A stretch of DNA of 64,000 nucleotides from Balneolaceae bacterium (GCA_017640665.1 JAEPQE010000001.1:761262-825261), one strand, 5' to 3'; counted from the first letter of the stretch, positions 8,942 through 17,736 are shown. Translations and numbers: made by a program. Notes: generated from the sequence alone by a model not told the origin.

Positions 8942-9385
8942 ATGGATACTACAACTCCCGAGTCAAAACAGATTAACGAATGGGAACAGCTCAGAATAAA
9001 TTTACATCGCACCAGTAATTTGGTGAAAAATGAGATAAGAGCTTTTCTTGAACAATTTGATATAACTCCTCAGCAGTTTAGCATCCTTAATATACTTAGA
9101 GAAGCTGATGGGGAGCCACTCTCCACCAATGACATTTGTGAAAAAATGGTCGATAAAATGTCGGATACTTCAAGAATTGTAGACCGGCTCATTTCAAAAG
9201 ATCTGGCCTGGAAACAGCCTTGTTCACATGATGGAAGAAAAGTACAGGTTTTCTTAAGTAATGAGGGCAAGTATTTACTTTCCACAATAGATACTAAACT
9301 AAAGAATCTGAATTCAATTTTTTATAGCCTTTCCAAAGATGAAGCTAGCCAACTAAATGGCTTACTCGAAAAACTACGTCCTTGA
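8942..9385 (+). CDS. MarR-family transcriptional regulator
   Basis: A 147-residue MarR-type winged-helix regulator. Helical N-terminus (residues 10-40), then the recognition region QQFSILNILREADGEPLSTNDICEKM, the wing DRLISKDLAWKQPCSHDGRKVQVFLS with the conserved D-x-R-K wing tip, and a C-terminal dimerisation helix. Such proteins sense phenolics, peroxides or antibiotics. A single Cys in the wing region (PCSHDGRK) could be redox-sensitive but is not positioned like the N-terminal OhrR cysteine. It lies between the AhpD-like and VOC genes, making it the best candidate for the palindromes at 8259-8286 and 8896-8929. Confidence 0.92.
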   Translation: MDTTTPESKQINEWEQLRINLHRTSNLVKNEIRAFLEQFDITPQQFSILNILREADGEPLSTNDICEKMVDKMSDTSRIVDRLISKDLAWKQPCSHDGRKVQVFLSNEGKYLLSTIDTKLKNLNSIFYSLSKDEASQLNGLLEKLRP

Positions 9386-9431
9386 TTAATCTCCCCTATT
9401 CATCTACTATGCATTTTTAACTAAGCAATGG

Positions 9432-9821
9432 ATGATGAGCGAAGCAAAACACATTATCAGCTGGTTCGAGCTTCCGGTTTCTGATATGGATCGGGCCAAA
9501 ACCTTTTACGAAGCCATTTTTGATATAGAACTTCAACTAATGGATCTGGGTGAGAATTTTAAGATGGCTGTATTTCCGGGAGGTCAGTCTGTAGTGGGAG
9601 GGGCATTGGTTTGGAATGAAGGATATTACCGACCAAGTAGTACACATGGTCCGCTTATCCATTTTAATGCCAATCCCGATCTTCAAGTTGTACAAGACAG
9701 AATTGAAGATGCTGGGGGAACGGTGTCCATCCCAAAAAGAGAAATTGGTCCCGGAATGGGTTTCATGGCTATTTTTGAAGATCCAGAAGGTAACCGGGTA
9801 GCGTTGCATTCGGATCAATAG
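9432..9821 (+). CDS. VOC-superfamily (glyoxalase-like) protein
   Basis: A 129-residue single VOC-fold protein. It opens with an ISWFELPVSDMDRAKTFYEAIF strand-helix and ends with FEDPEGNRVALHS, the typical C-terminal strand with the Glu-x-Asn metal-side motif. Members are glyoxalases, dioxygenases or small-molecule binding proteins; the substrate is unknown. The start ATG at 9432 is chosen over the out-of-frame ATG at 9428. It follows marR by 46 nt and may share its transcript. A possible small ORF starts on the last base of its stop codon. Confidence 0.85.
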   Translation: MMSEAKHIISWFELPVSDMDRAKTFYEAIFDIELQLMDLGENFKMAVFPGGQSVVGGALVWNEGYYRPSSTHGPLIHFNANPDLQVVQDRIEDAGGTVSIPKREIGPGMGFMAIFEDPEGNRVALHSDQ

Positions 9822-9946
9822 TGGACACCTTCAACACAATCACCGTTATTACCAATATTCTTTTCGCTCGGTTAGGTGTTCGGCTTGTTAGAAAATATAT
9901 CTCCGCTAAACATGTTGATGAAACCAAAGACAACGATCAGTCGTAA
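9821..9946 (+). CDS. Possible small protein, 41 residues
   Basis: A GTG at 9821 overlaps the TAG stop of the VOC gene by one base (TAGTG), the same junction used at 56636 and similar to the one at 60432 in this window. The frame runs 41 codons to TAA. It encodes an amphipathic ITVITNILFARLGVRLV stretch, then a basic and finally acidic tail. It is too short for domain assignment and could be chance; the coupling-type start is the only positive signal. Confidence 0.25.
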   Translation: MDTFNTITVITNILFARLGVRLVRKYISAKHVDETKDNDQS

Positions 9947-9973
9947 CTCAGCCCGAACTTTAAATTGTTGGTC

Positions 9974-11056
9974 ATGCTATATCCTAAAAATCACTTGCCT
10001 CCTCTTGGTCTCTTTATAGGGCTTATTCTTTCCACAGCAGTTTTTGCTCAATCCTCTATCGATGAGGGTATTGCTCTTTTTGAAGACGGCAAGGTAAATG
10101 AAGCGAAAGGTTTTTTTGAAGACTTCATCAAAACTAATAAAAAGCACCCTGAAGCCAATTTTTATATGGGTAGAATTTATTTTGATGAAGATGAATTTGG
10201 CGATGCAATTGACTGGCTCGAAAAAGCAGCTAACTACGAATCCGGGAATTCGAAGTATTATATGTGGCTGGGGCATTCTTATGGAAGAAGGGCTCAAAAC
10301 GCCGGTAAACTTAAACAAGCATTTTATGCCAGAGATTCCAGAAAGAATTATGAAAAATCGGTAGAGCTGGATCCTGATAATGTGGAAGCTCGTGAAAGTG
10401 TGATGGAATTCTATTTACAGGCTCCGGGCTTTATGGGAGGCGGGCGAGATAAAGCAGAAAATCAGGCTCAAGCCATCATGAATCTTGATAAAGAAGCAGG
10501 ATATATGGCTTGGGGAAGAATCTACTCGTATTACGATGAAGACGATAAAGTTTTTGAAAATTACACCCAGGCAGTGCAGGAGTTCCCATCTGCAATGGGT
10601 CCTTACTATGAGCTTTTCAGCTACTATTTTAACAGACAAGAATACGAAAAAGCAGCCGAAATGGCTCGTAAACAGCTTACAGTGAATGATACAACGGCAG
10701 TAGTTTATTATAACCTGGGTAATGCGTTACAATGGGGTGAAGTATGGAGTGAATCAATAGAAGCCTATCAAAAGGCTCTGGAGATTGAGCCCGAATTCTA
10801 TAATACCTGGTACCAAATAGGGAGATTAGCCGCAGTTTCCGGAAATTATGAATCTGAAGGAGAAGAGTACTTAATCAAGCTAATCTCTCTGGATGACCCT
10901 TTAAATGATAATACTCTGGCCTGGTCACATTTCAGGCTTGGAACAATTTACGAATCGAAACAAAACCTGGAAGCAGCGGAAGAGCAATACAAGGCTGCTT
11001 TAAAAAAGGATAAAGACCACGAACAGGCAAAAGAAGCTTTAGATAGATTGAAGTAA
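9974..11056 (+). CDS. Exported tetratricopeptide-repeat protein
   Basis: A 360-residue protein starting at the ATG at 9974; upstream TTG codons in frame are less likely because the signal peptide begins at this Met. An N-terminal hydrophobic stretch ending AVFAQ is a probable signal peptide cleaved after VFA. The mature part is at least six TPR units: residues 27-95, then repeats with the N-Y-W-x-L-G-A pattern such as VVYYNLGNALQWGEVWSESIEAY and DNTLAWSHFRLGTIYE. It is a likely periplasmic scaffold. A GGGRDKA loop (about residue 155) resembles other bacterial TPR proteins of unknown role. It is convergent with the ROK gene, with a 1-nt gap. Confidence 0.85.
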   Translation: MLYPKNHLPPLGLFIGLILSTAVFAQSSIDEGIALFEDGKVNEAKGFFEDFIKTNKKHPEANFYMGRIYFDEDEFGDAIDWLEKAANYESGNSKYYMWLGHSYGRRAQNAGKLKQAFYARDSRKNYEKSVELDPDNVEARESVMEFYLQAPGFMGGGRDKAENQAQAIMNLDKEAGYMAWGRIYSYYDEDDKVFENYTQAVQEFPSAMGPYYELFSYYFNRQEYEKAAEMARKQLTVNDTTAVVYYNLGNALQWGEVWSESIEAYQKALEIEPEFYNTWYQIGRLAAVSGNYESEGEEYLIKLISLDDPLNDNTLAWSHFRLGTIYESKQNLEAAEEQYKAALKKDKDHEQAKEALDRLK

Positions 11057-11057
11057 A

Positions 11058-11804
11058 TTAAATAAGCTTCTGATTTTTTGCAGCATAATAAGCCGCACCA
11101 ACAATACTTGCATCTCTGCCAAATTCTGCTGGTTTAAGCTTTGTACTTATTTTGATATAGGGCATCACTTTCTCTGGTTTTTTACTAATCTGACCGCCGA
11201 GAATAAACATATCCGGATGAAACAGATGTTCGTAATGTTCCAGCACAAACTGAAGTCGTTTAGCCCAGGTTTTCTTCCGAACTCCCTCTTCTTTACGGGC
11301 CGTATTTGATGCCCGGTCTTCAATCTTAATTCCTTTAATCTCAATCTGTCCGAGCTCGGTATTTGGCACGAGGTTTCCATCCACAAAAATAGAAGACCCA
11401 ATTCCATCGCCAATGTTTAACACAACTACTGTTCCGGAGGCTTTCCGCCCCACACCAAAAGTCATTTCCGCGATACCGGTTGCGTCGGTTTGATTAATCA
11501 CATTTACTTTACAGCCTGTAATCTCAGAAAAGAGGTGCTCTGCATCGGCATCTACCCAGGCTTCATTAATTCGGTTGGCAGAAAGAATGATTCCTTTCGT
11601 GGTTGGAGCGGGAAATGAACATCCTACCGGACCTTTCCAGTCAAATTTCTTTACCACTTTATGAATCTTGGAAATGAGTTTATGAGGCCGGGAATCTTCT
11701 GCACTATCCGTAGATTTTTTGCCGGACACAATTTCCCCCTTCTCGGTATCAACAATTGCACCTTTAATACTTTTACCAACTATATCTATCCCCAGGACTT
11801 CCAC
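11058..11804 (-). CDS. Polyphosphate-glucokinase-like ROK protein with degraded catalytic motifs
   Basis: A 248-residue protein that aligns end to end with polyphosphate glucokinases, but the key motifs are altered. The phosphate-binding DxGG(S/T) is Asp7-Ile-Val9-Gly10-Lys11. The N-D-A-D catalytic block is Asn104-Gln105-Thr106-Asp107, replacing the general-base Asp with Gln. GTGIGSA is Gly132-Asp133-Gly134-Ile-Gly136, and the E-x-G-H metal/sugar block ends in Gln153. Fold elements (LVPNTE, PDMFILGG, IVGAA) are kept. I infer a non-catalytic or repurposed sugar-kinase fold. The normal-looking paralogue ends at 206. The gene is intact, with no frameshift. Confidence 0.8.
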   Translation of the reverse strand: MEVLGIDIVGKSIKGAIVDTEKGEIVSGKKSTDSAEDSRPHKLISKIHKVVKKFDWKGPVGCSFPAPTTKGIILSANRINEAWVDADAEHLFSEITGCKVNVINQTDATGIAEMTFGVGRKASGTVVVLNIGDGIGSSIFVDGNLVPNTELGQIEIKGIKIEDRASNTARKEEGVRKKTWAKRLQFVLEHYEHLFHPDMFILGGQISKKPEKVMPYIKISTKLKPAEFGRDASIVGAAYYAAKNQKLI

Positions 11805-11921
11805 TTAGCAGATTCGCTTAACAATTTCTTAATCTGGATTTCTATGATAAGGAATGCTTTCAAAAATCCAATGTTAAGTTTTTGACTTTTTGATTAGTCA
11901 GAAACAGTAGTCATAAATTGT

Positions 11922-14900
11922 TTACTTCTCTACCAGCACCCAACCTTCTTCATCAACCAGGCGCTTAGCATGCTTCCATTTGATTTCTTTGGTTGCACCA
12001 CTGCTCATGTTTTGAATGGTAACGTGATCGTTGCGTCCGGGCTCATCGGCTACTTCAACCGGTTTGCGTTTTACGTTCGGTCCTGCCGGACGTGGCTGAT
12101 TTCCATTCTCTGGCTGAGCAGGAGCCTGAAGTCCCATTCCGGTTGAATCGGCATGCTGAGTTTGCATTTTACTGGTATCAAAACGTGATTTCTGCTGCTG
12201 TGCTTGTTGTACCTGGTTGTCTCCCATTTGAGCTTCAGGGAAAGATTTCCAGATTAAAGAAATAGCTTCCTGGTTAATCATACCCAGCAACTGCTTGAAC
12301 ATATCGAACGCTTCGCGCTTGTATTCCAGCAACGGATCTTTCTGGGCGAATGATCTCAACCCAATCCCTTCTTTCACCGAATCCAGTTCCCGAAGATGCT
12401 GCATCCATTTATCATCAATCACAGAAAGTACCGCTGATTTTTCCAGCGCACGTGCAACTTCTCTGCCTTCATTTTCAAGTGCGGCTTCTACATCAACAAC
12501 CACCCGCATACGTCGGAGTCCATCACTGAAAATTACCTGAACTTTGTCTGGTCGCCGATCAGGATTTGACTCCGTGATTCTCTTCATCACTTCATAAAGC
12601 GGCTTTGCCATCATCTCTTCTTTGCGCTTGTACACTTCCAGCGCTCTGGCAATAATCATTTCCACCAGTTCATCCTCATCCATCTGACGCCATTTCTCCC
12701 CATCAAATTCAACATCAACAGCCAGGTTTCGGAGTATTTCAGAATGGAGTCCTTCATAGTCTCCGGCCATCACGTGATCCGTGACCATGTCTTCAACCAG
12801 CTCTTCCAACATCCCAAGGATATCGGTTCGCAGCTGATCTCCCAACAGGGCATGCTTACGGCGAGCATAAATCACATTCCGCTGATTATTCAACACATCA
12901 TCGTATTCCAACTGTCGTTTTCTGATGCTGAAGTTATTCTGCTCTACTTTTGATTGAGCCCTTTCCAACGACTTGGTTATCCACGGGTGGGTAATCACTT
13001 CGCCTTCTTCAAAGCTGAGCTTGTCCATCACATTGGCAACACGGTCGCTCATAAACAACGACATCAATTTATCTTCCAGAGACACAAAGAACTGCGATTC
13101 ACCGGGATCTCCCTGTCGACCGGAACGACCGCGAAGCTGCAAATCAATTCGGCGGGATTCGTGACGCTCGGTTCCTAAAATGGCAAGACCGCCGTTTTCT
13201 TTCACACCTGGTGCAAGCTTAATATCAGTACCACGACCGGCCATATTTGTAGCCACAGTTACTGCGCCGGGTTGACCGGCCTGCTTCACAATCTCACTTT
13301 CGCGCGCATGTTGCTTAGCATTCAAAACGTTATGAGCAATTCCTGCCCTCTGAAGCATACGACTCATCGTTTCGGAAACTTCCACACTGGTAGTTCCAAC
13401 CAGAACAGGCTGACCATTTTTATGATACTCTTCAATCTTATCGATTGAAGCCTTAAACTTTTCGCGCTTGGTTTTGAAAACCAAATCTTCTTTATCATCA
13501 CGCTGAATTGGGCGGTTGGTTGGAATTACCACCACATCAAGTTCATAAATTTCGTTGAATTCGCCCTCTTCCGTTTCAGCAGTCCCCGTCATACCCGAAA
13601 GCTTGTGGTACATTCGAAAATAGTTCTGCAAGGTGATGGTTGCATACGTCTGGGTAGATGCTTCTACTTTAACATTTTCTTTCGCTTCAATTGCCTGGTG
13701 TAAACCATCTGAATAACGCCGACCTGAAAGTACCCGTCCAGTATGTTCATCCACAATCTGAACTTTGCCATCCTGAACGATGTATTCTTCTTCCTTCTCG
13801 AAGTTGGTGTACGCTTTCAGAAGCTGATTTACCGTGTGAATACGGTCGCCACGCTCTGCAAACAATCGGTGTAGCTCGCTGAACTTACTCTCGCGTTCCT
13901 CTCGAACTTCAGTCTTAGCCTCGTCGATCTTCTTTTGCTTATATTCTTCGCTTAAGTCCTGAGCTTTAACTGCTTCAATTTTCTCCTTCTCCAGCTCTTC
14001 GACTTCCTTTTCAATTACAGAAGTTTCAACACCTAAATCCGGGATCACAAAAAACTCGGAATCTTCGTTTTTCTGAGTCACGAACTCCCTCCCTTTTTCT
14101 GTCATCTCGATGGAGTTCATCTTCATATCTACGGCATAGTACAAATATTCATCTACCACCGGCATGTTTTTGGCATTATCAGCTAAGTAGAAGGCTTCTG
14201 TTTTCTGGATCAGTTTCTGGATGCTCGGCTCCTGGAGCATCTTTTTGAATCGTGTGTTCTTCGGAAAACCGCGCTGTGCCCGGAAGAGTGCAAGTCCAGC
14301 TTCTTCTTCATTGCCCTCATCCAATAGTTTCTGACCTTCCTGAACGAGTTGCGCCACCAGCTTTTTTTGAGCTGCTACCAAAGCTTCAATCCTTGGCTTC
14401 ATCTCAATATACTTATCCGATTTATTATCATGAGGAACCGGGCCTGAAATGATAAGCGGGGTTCTGGCTTCATCAATTAAAATAGAATCCACCTCATCAA
14501 TAATCGTATAGTGATGTTCTTTCTGAACCAGTTGCTCCTTACCAATCACCATATTATCACGCAAATAGTCGAAGCCAAACTCGTTATTTGTTCCATAAGT
14601 GATGTCCGCGCGATAAGCTTTCCGGCGTTGCTCAGTATTTGGCTCGTATCGATCGATACAGTCTACATGTATGTCGTGGAAGTTGAAGATTGGCTCGTTC
14701 CACTCAGCATCTCGTTTTGCCAGATAGTTATTTACTGTAATTACATGAACTCCTTTGCCTGCAAGAGCATTCAAAAATGCCGGGAAAATAGCCACAAGTG
14801 TTTTACCCTCACCCGTTTTCATTTCGGCAATCTTTCCCTGGTGCAGCACAATCGCTCCCACTAATTGTACATCATAAGGAATCATATTCCATTCAACTTC

Positions 14901-15308
14901 ATCACCCGCTACTTTCCAGCTTTTACCGACAAATCGACGGCAGGTATCTTTAAGTACTGCATAAGCTTCGGGCAAAATGTCATTCAGTACACCTTCAATG
15001 ATGTCTAATTCCTGTTGTTCCAGCTTCTCAAGTTCATCAGCCAGATCCCGGTGCTCTGACGGTGATAAGTCCTCAATGTTGTCCAGTTGCTTCTTTACTT
15101 CATCAATTCGCTCTCTGGTTTCCTTTGTTGCTTCCTGGATTTCATTCTTGAAGCCTTCCGTTTTGGCTTTAAGTTGATCATCACTCAATTTCTCCATTTC
15201 AGGACCGTAAGACTTAATCTTGTCTACAATCGGCTGAATGGACTTAATGTCTTTCTCGCTCTTTGAGCCAAATATCTTGGTAATGAGCTTTCCTACTTTA
15301 TCAATCAT
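11922..15308 (-). CDS. secA: Preprotein translocase ATPase SecA
   Basis: A 1128-residue SecA, the motor for SecYEG export. The Walker A motif is at residues 164-170 (KTGEGKT); a DEVDS Walker B (VDSILIDEARTPLIISG) lies near 265; helicase motifs include GTDIKLAPGV and LQLRGRSGRQGDPG. The length exceeds the about 900 residues of E. coli because of the helical insertion typical of Bacteroidota (after ISGPVPHDN, rich in Glu and Lys). The usual GRND-PCPCGSGKK-type zinc-binding tail is absent: GRND is followed by a cysteine-free 30-residue tail ending EEGWVLVEK. A promoter is visible upstream at 15343-15374. Confidence 0.98.
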   Translation of the reverse strand: MIDKVGKLITKIFGSKSEKDIKSIQPIVDKIKSYGPEMEKLSDDQLKAKTEGFKNEIQEATKETRERIDEVKKQLDNIEDLSPSEHRDLADELEKLEQQELDIIEGVLNDILPEAYAVLKDTCRRFVGKSWKVAGDEVEWNMIPYDVQLVGAIVLHQGKIAEMKTGEGKTLVAIFPAFLNALAGKGVHVITVNNYLAKRDAEWNEPIFNFHDIHVDCIDRYEPNTEQRRKAYRADITYGTNNEFGFDYLRDNMVIGKEQLVQKEHHYTIIDEVDSILIDEARTPLIISGPVPHDNKSDKYIEMKPRIEALVAAQKKLVAQLVQEGQKLLDEGNEEEAGLALFRAQRGFPKNTRFKKMLQEPSIQKLIQKTEAFYLADNAKNMPVVDEYLYYAVDMKMNSIEMTEKGREFVTQKNEDSEFFVIPDLGVETSVIEKEVEELEKEKIEAVKAQDLSEEYKQKKIDEAKTEVREERESKFSELHRLFAERGDRIHTVNQLLKAYTNFEKEEEYIVQDGKVQIVDEHTGRVLSGRRYSDGLHQAIEAKENVKVEASTQTYATITLQNYFRMYHKLSGMTGTAETEEGEFNEIYELDVVVIPTNRPIQRDDKEDLVFKTKREKFKASIDKIEEYHKNGQPVLVGTTSVEVSETMSRMLQRAGIAHNVLNAKQHARESEIVKQAGQPGAVTVATNMAGRGTDIKLAPGVKENGGLAILGTERHESRRIDLQLRGRSGRQGDPGESQFFVSLEDKLMSLFMSDRVANVMDKLSFEEGEVITHPWITKSLERAQSKVEQNNFSIRKRQLEYDDVLNNQRNVIYARRKHALLGDQLRTDILGMLEELVEDMVTDHVMAGDYEGLHSEILRNLAVDVEFDGEKWRQMDEDELVEMIIARALEVYKRKEEMMAKPLYEVMKRITESNPDRRPDKVQVIFSDGLRRMRVVVDVEAALENEGREVARALEKSAVLSVIDDKWMQHLRELDSVKEGIGLRSFAQKDPLLEYKREAFDMFKQLLGMINQEAISLIWKSFPEAQMGDNQVQQAQQQKSRFDTSKMQTQHADSTGMGLQAPAQPENGNQPRPAGPNVKRKPVEVADEPGRNDHVTIQNMSSGATKEIKWKHAKRLVDEEGWVLVEK

Positions 15309-15342
15309 AATCTCGCGTGGAGTCAGGTTTATTTTTCTGCGC

Positions 15343-15374
15343 TAAAGGTAACCTTATATACAGGCTCGTTCAAC
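15343..15374 (-). promoter_or_regulatory. Probable secA promoter, Bacteroidota type
   Basis: On the minus strand the sequence reads GTTGA, then about 19 nt, then TACCTTTA, close to the Bacteroidota/Balneolota consensus TTTG-N19-TAnnTTTG. The -7 box lies about 35 nt upstream of the secA start codon, and the terminator of the preceding gene lies just upstream of the promoter. Confidence 0.5.
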
Positions 15375-15436
15375 AGCGCCACCTACCTTTAATCAAATAT
15401 TACGCCAGCCTGAATAAGTCTGTCAGATTGTGTTCA

Positions 15437-15470
15437 ATAAAAAACCCCTGACAAATTCCATTGTCAGGGG
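15437..15470 (-). terminator. Intrinsic terminator of the 188-residue protein gene
   Basis: On the minus strand, arms CCCCTGACA / TGTCAGGGG enclose an 8-nt loop and are followed by TTTTTTATT. It sits 24 nt after the stop codon at 15494 and isolates that gene from secA. Confidence 0.9.
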
Positions 15471-15493
15471 CTGTGTTACCTATGTTATAGAAG

Positions 15494-16060
15494 TTATGCT
15501 TCTTCAAACATATTCTTTGAACTCCAAGCTTTTTGAGTTTCTTTTAGAGCTTTTTCTGCTATTGCATTCACATCTGTATCAGATTCAGCTAGCTCCTCAG
15601 CTACTACAAAAGGTATCGTTTGATTAGTGTCTGTTATTAACTGCGCTACTCTTGTCAGACTATTCTGAGCAAAATTTGCGAGGTTTTCATTCTCATTTAC
15701 AAGTGCAGCAGTATACAACATGGTATATCCGCTGGATAGCATACTTAGCGCAATGTAGTCATCACGCAAAATTTTTGACACAGGATCTTTTCTAAGGGTA
15801 TCAATATTCCCTGCTATTGTGCCAAAAAGGGTTGCTGCTTTCTCTTTGAAAAATTCAAATCTTGATTCTTCAACAAAATCATCAAAATTTTCCAGCTCAT
15901 TTATTTGTGTTGTTAATGCAATATCTATGTTATGCAGTAGATCGACTGCCTTCGTGTTATTTAAGGTATCGGAAGTTTTCTGAGATCGTACTACACTTAA
16001 GAAGTGCTTATTAAAATTAAGTAGATCGTTAGTATATGTTATTACCTTCTCGTTACTCAT
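15494..16060 (-). CDS. Uncharacterised all-helical protein
   Basis: I do not recognise this 188-residue protein with certainty. It has no signal peptide or membrane segment. Predicted helices run through FNKHFLSVVRSQ, LTTQINELENFDDFVEESRFEFFKE, a central ILRDDYIALSMLSSGYTMLYTAALV and a C-terminal acidic helix. The central DDY...YTMLYTAAL pattern resembles helical-bundle (ferritin- or DUF892-like) proteins, but the metal-binding Glu/His pairs are not evident. It is a single-gene unit: a strong terminator follows, and a 167-nt gap separates it from the DUF7282-like gene. The start ATG is preceded by an AAGAAAAGGAA-like purine stretch on the coding strand. Confidence 0.75.
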   Translation of the reverse strand: MSNEKVITYTNDLLNFNKHFLSVVRSQKTSDTLNNTKAVDLLHNIDIALTTQINELENFDDFVEESRFEFFKEKAATLFGTIAGNIDTLRKDPVSKILRDDYIALSMLSSGYTMLYTAALVNENENLANFAQNSLTRVAQLITDTNQTIPFVVAEELAESDTDVNAIAEKALKETQKAWSSKNMFEEA

Positions 16061-16179
16061 AAATTCCTTTTCTTAGATTTTGATTATCAAGTTCACCTAT
16101 ATAATGGGTGTAAGCCTATAATCATTCGAAAAAAGCCTTCGATGATACCAATAAGGTGTATAAGTACTCCCTATAGCAA

Positions 16180-16207
16180 AAAGCCCGGCAGGATTCTGCC
16201 GGGCTTT
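16180..16207 (-). terminator. Intrinsic terminator of the DUF7282-like lipoprotein gene
   Basis: Perfect 11-bp stem with arm AAAGCCCGGCA and a 6-nt loop, followed by TTGC on the minus strand, 20 nt after the stop codon. The A/T ends of the stem supply the U-run. It is the only strong signal in the 167-nt space 16061-16227. Confidence 0.85.
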
Positions 16208-16227
16208 AAGTCTTTTGCTACAACTTG

Positions 16228-17736
16228 TTATTGAATTGTAAATTGAACCATTACGATGTTTTCACTTTCAATAACCGGAGGATCGTTAGAACCTTCACTC
16301 CCATCAAACTCATAAGAACCAATGGTTCCATTATCGATATGAAGCATAGCCCATACTTTATCGCCTGATTCTAGTGTTTCACCACTATTTAAAGTGATTT
16401 CTACATCGGAATTAGCACCAAGGTAAACCTGAGCTTTTCCAATTTCATCGGGTACAACAGGCGCATTACTTCCATTATCTCTGTGGAGAACAATAAATCC
16501 GATTTGCTTGGTATTCACTTCATCGATTGTAACCATAGTTCCATTTGATGATTGATCAGACGCTACTACTGATGCTTCAGGAGTAGCTCCCATCACTGTA
16601 ATAGAAGTCATAAGAATTCCATTCGCAGTAATTACAGGCTGGTCGTTAACACCAACTCCATCAAATTCGTACTCTCCTTTTACACCGGTATCGTAATGAA
16701 CCATTGGCCATAACTGTTCGCCGTCTTCAACTACTTCACCTTCATTAAACATGATTTCTACATCGGTGTTCATTCCGGTTGTAATATGAGCTTTACCAAT
16801 AATCTCAGGAACCTGAGGACCATCATTAGTAGCGTTTGAGCGGTGTACGACAACCCAACCATCGGTGTCTGAGTTTACATCAACCATCATGGAGTTGTTC
16901 ATGATCATTTGATCTTCAGCTGTGAGAGAAGACATATTTGCCTGAACTTCGAATGAGGTCAGCACAATATCTGTACCTGAAAGTACAGGACCGTCAAATC
17001 CGTTTTGTCCGTCAAACTCATACTCTCCTTCTGTTCCTGTATCAAAGTGGAGCATAGGGTATAACATATCTCCAGTCTGTACATTTGCTTCGCTGTCTAC
17101 CGAGATTTCAACTCCGGTATTTGTTCCGGCCATTACAGGAGCTTTACCAATAATTTCAGGAACTTGAGGTCCATCATTAGTGGCATTTGATGCATGAATC
17201 ACAATCCAGCCATCTTCAGCTGCATTAACATCCACCACAAAAATATTGCCCATATTTACCTGATCTTCTGATGTAATCATAGGATCGGTTTGAGAAATTG
17301 AAAATGAAGTCATTACAATTTCTTCTTCAAAAATAACCGGGCCGTCAAAGCCATTCTGGCCATCAAACTCATACTCTCCGATAGTTCCATCATCTATATG
17401 AAGCATTGCCCATAGTTTTTCATTATTGGAAACACCTTCTTCAAGCTGAATTGCTACTGAGGTATTTTCGCCTTCGCTAACTTGTGCCTTTCCAATAATA
17501 TCCGGAACCAAAGGTCCGTCATTATTGGAGTTTGAACGGTGGATTACAATCCATCCATCCTGAGGAGCTGTCACTCCGGAAATCATAACCTGATTTCCAT
17601 TCATAGTTCCCTGTGTTGATACTGATACTTCGGGAATAACAGTCATTTCATCTCCACCTGTAGAACTCTCGTCACAAGCAAAGAATGGTACCGTTAGTAC
17701 CAAAGTTAAGATTATAATTTTCTTTAGTGATTTCAT
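16228..17736 (-). CDS. Lipoprotein with four tandem DUF7282-like repeats
   Basis: A 502-residue protein with a lipoprotein signal peptide (VPFFAC, lipidated Cys21), then a Ser/Gly/Asp linker. Four repeats of about 115-120 residues start near 38, 150, 270 and 390. Each carries GWIVIHRSN-type, NDGPxVPxIIGKA, a Glu-rich strand, LWxMLHxDxGTxGEYEFDG and a final MTSF strand. This resembles DUF7282, best known from haloarchaeal surface proteins. The repeats are mutually very similar, so the array looks recently amplified. The fourth is the most diverged. It is anchored at the cell envelope; the function is unknown. Confidence 0.75.
   Translation of the reverse strand: MKSLKKIIILTLVLTVPFFACDESSTGGDEMTVIPEVSVSTQGTMNGNQVMISGVTAPQDGWIVIHRSNSNNDGPLVPDIIGKAQVSEGENTSVAIQLEEGVSNNEKLWAMLHIDDGTIGEYEFDGQNGFDGPVIFEEEIVMTSFSISQTDPMITSEDQVNMGNIFVVDVNAAEDGWIVIHASNATNDGPQVPEIIGKAPVMAGTNTGVEISVDSEANVQTGDMLYPMLHFDTGTEGEYEFDGQNGFDGPVLSGTDIVLTSFEVQANMSSLTAEDQMIMNNSMMVDVNSDTDGWVVVHRSNATNDGPQVPEIIGKAHITTGMNTDVEIMFNEGEVVEDGEQLWPMVHYDTGVKGEYEFDGVGVNDQPVITANGILMTSITVMGATPEASVVASDQSSNGTMVTIDEVNTKQIGFIVLHRDNGSNAPVVPDEIGKAQVYLGANSDVEITLNSGETLESGDKVWAMLHIDNGTIGSYEFDGSEGSNDPPVIESENIVMVQFTIQ

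Noticed and set aside
12295-15177. Several 60-120-codon plus-strand ORFs opposite secA
   Set aside because: All are antisense shadows of secA; none shows a ribosome-binding site or recognisable domain.
16228-17736. Regular DNA repeats resembling a tandem-repeat or CRISPR-like array
   Set aside because: The periodicity is due to four protein domains in one open frame; unit length and identity do not fit CRISPR repeats and spacers.
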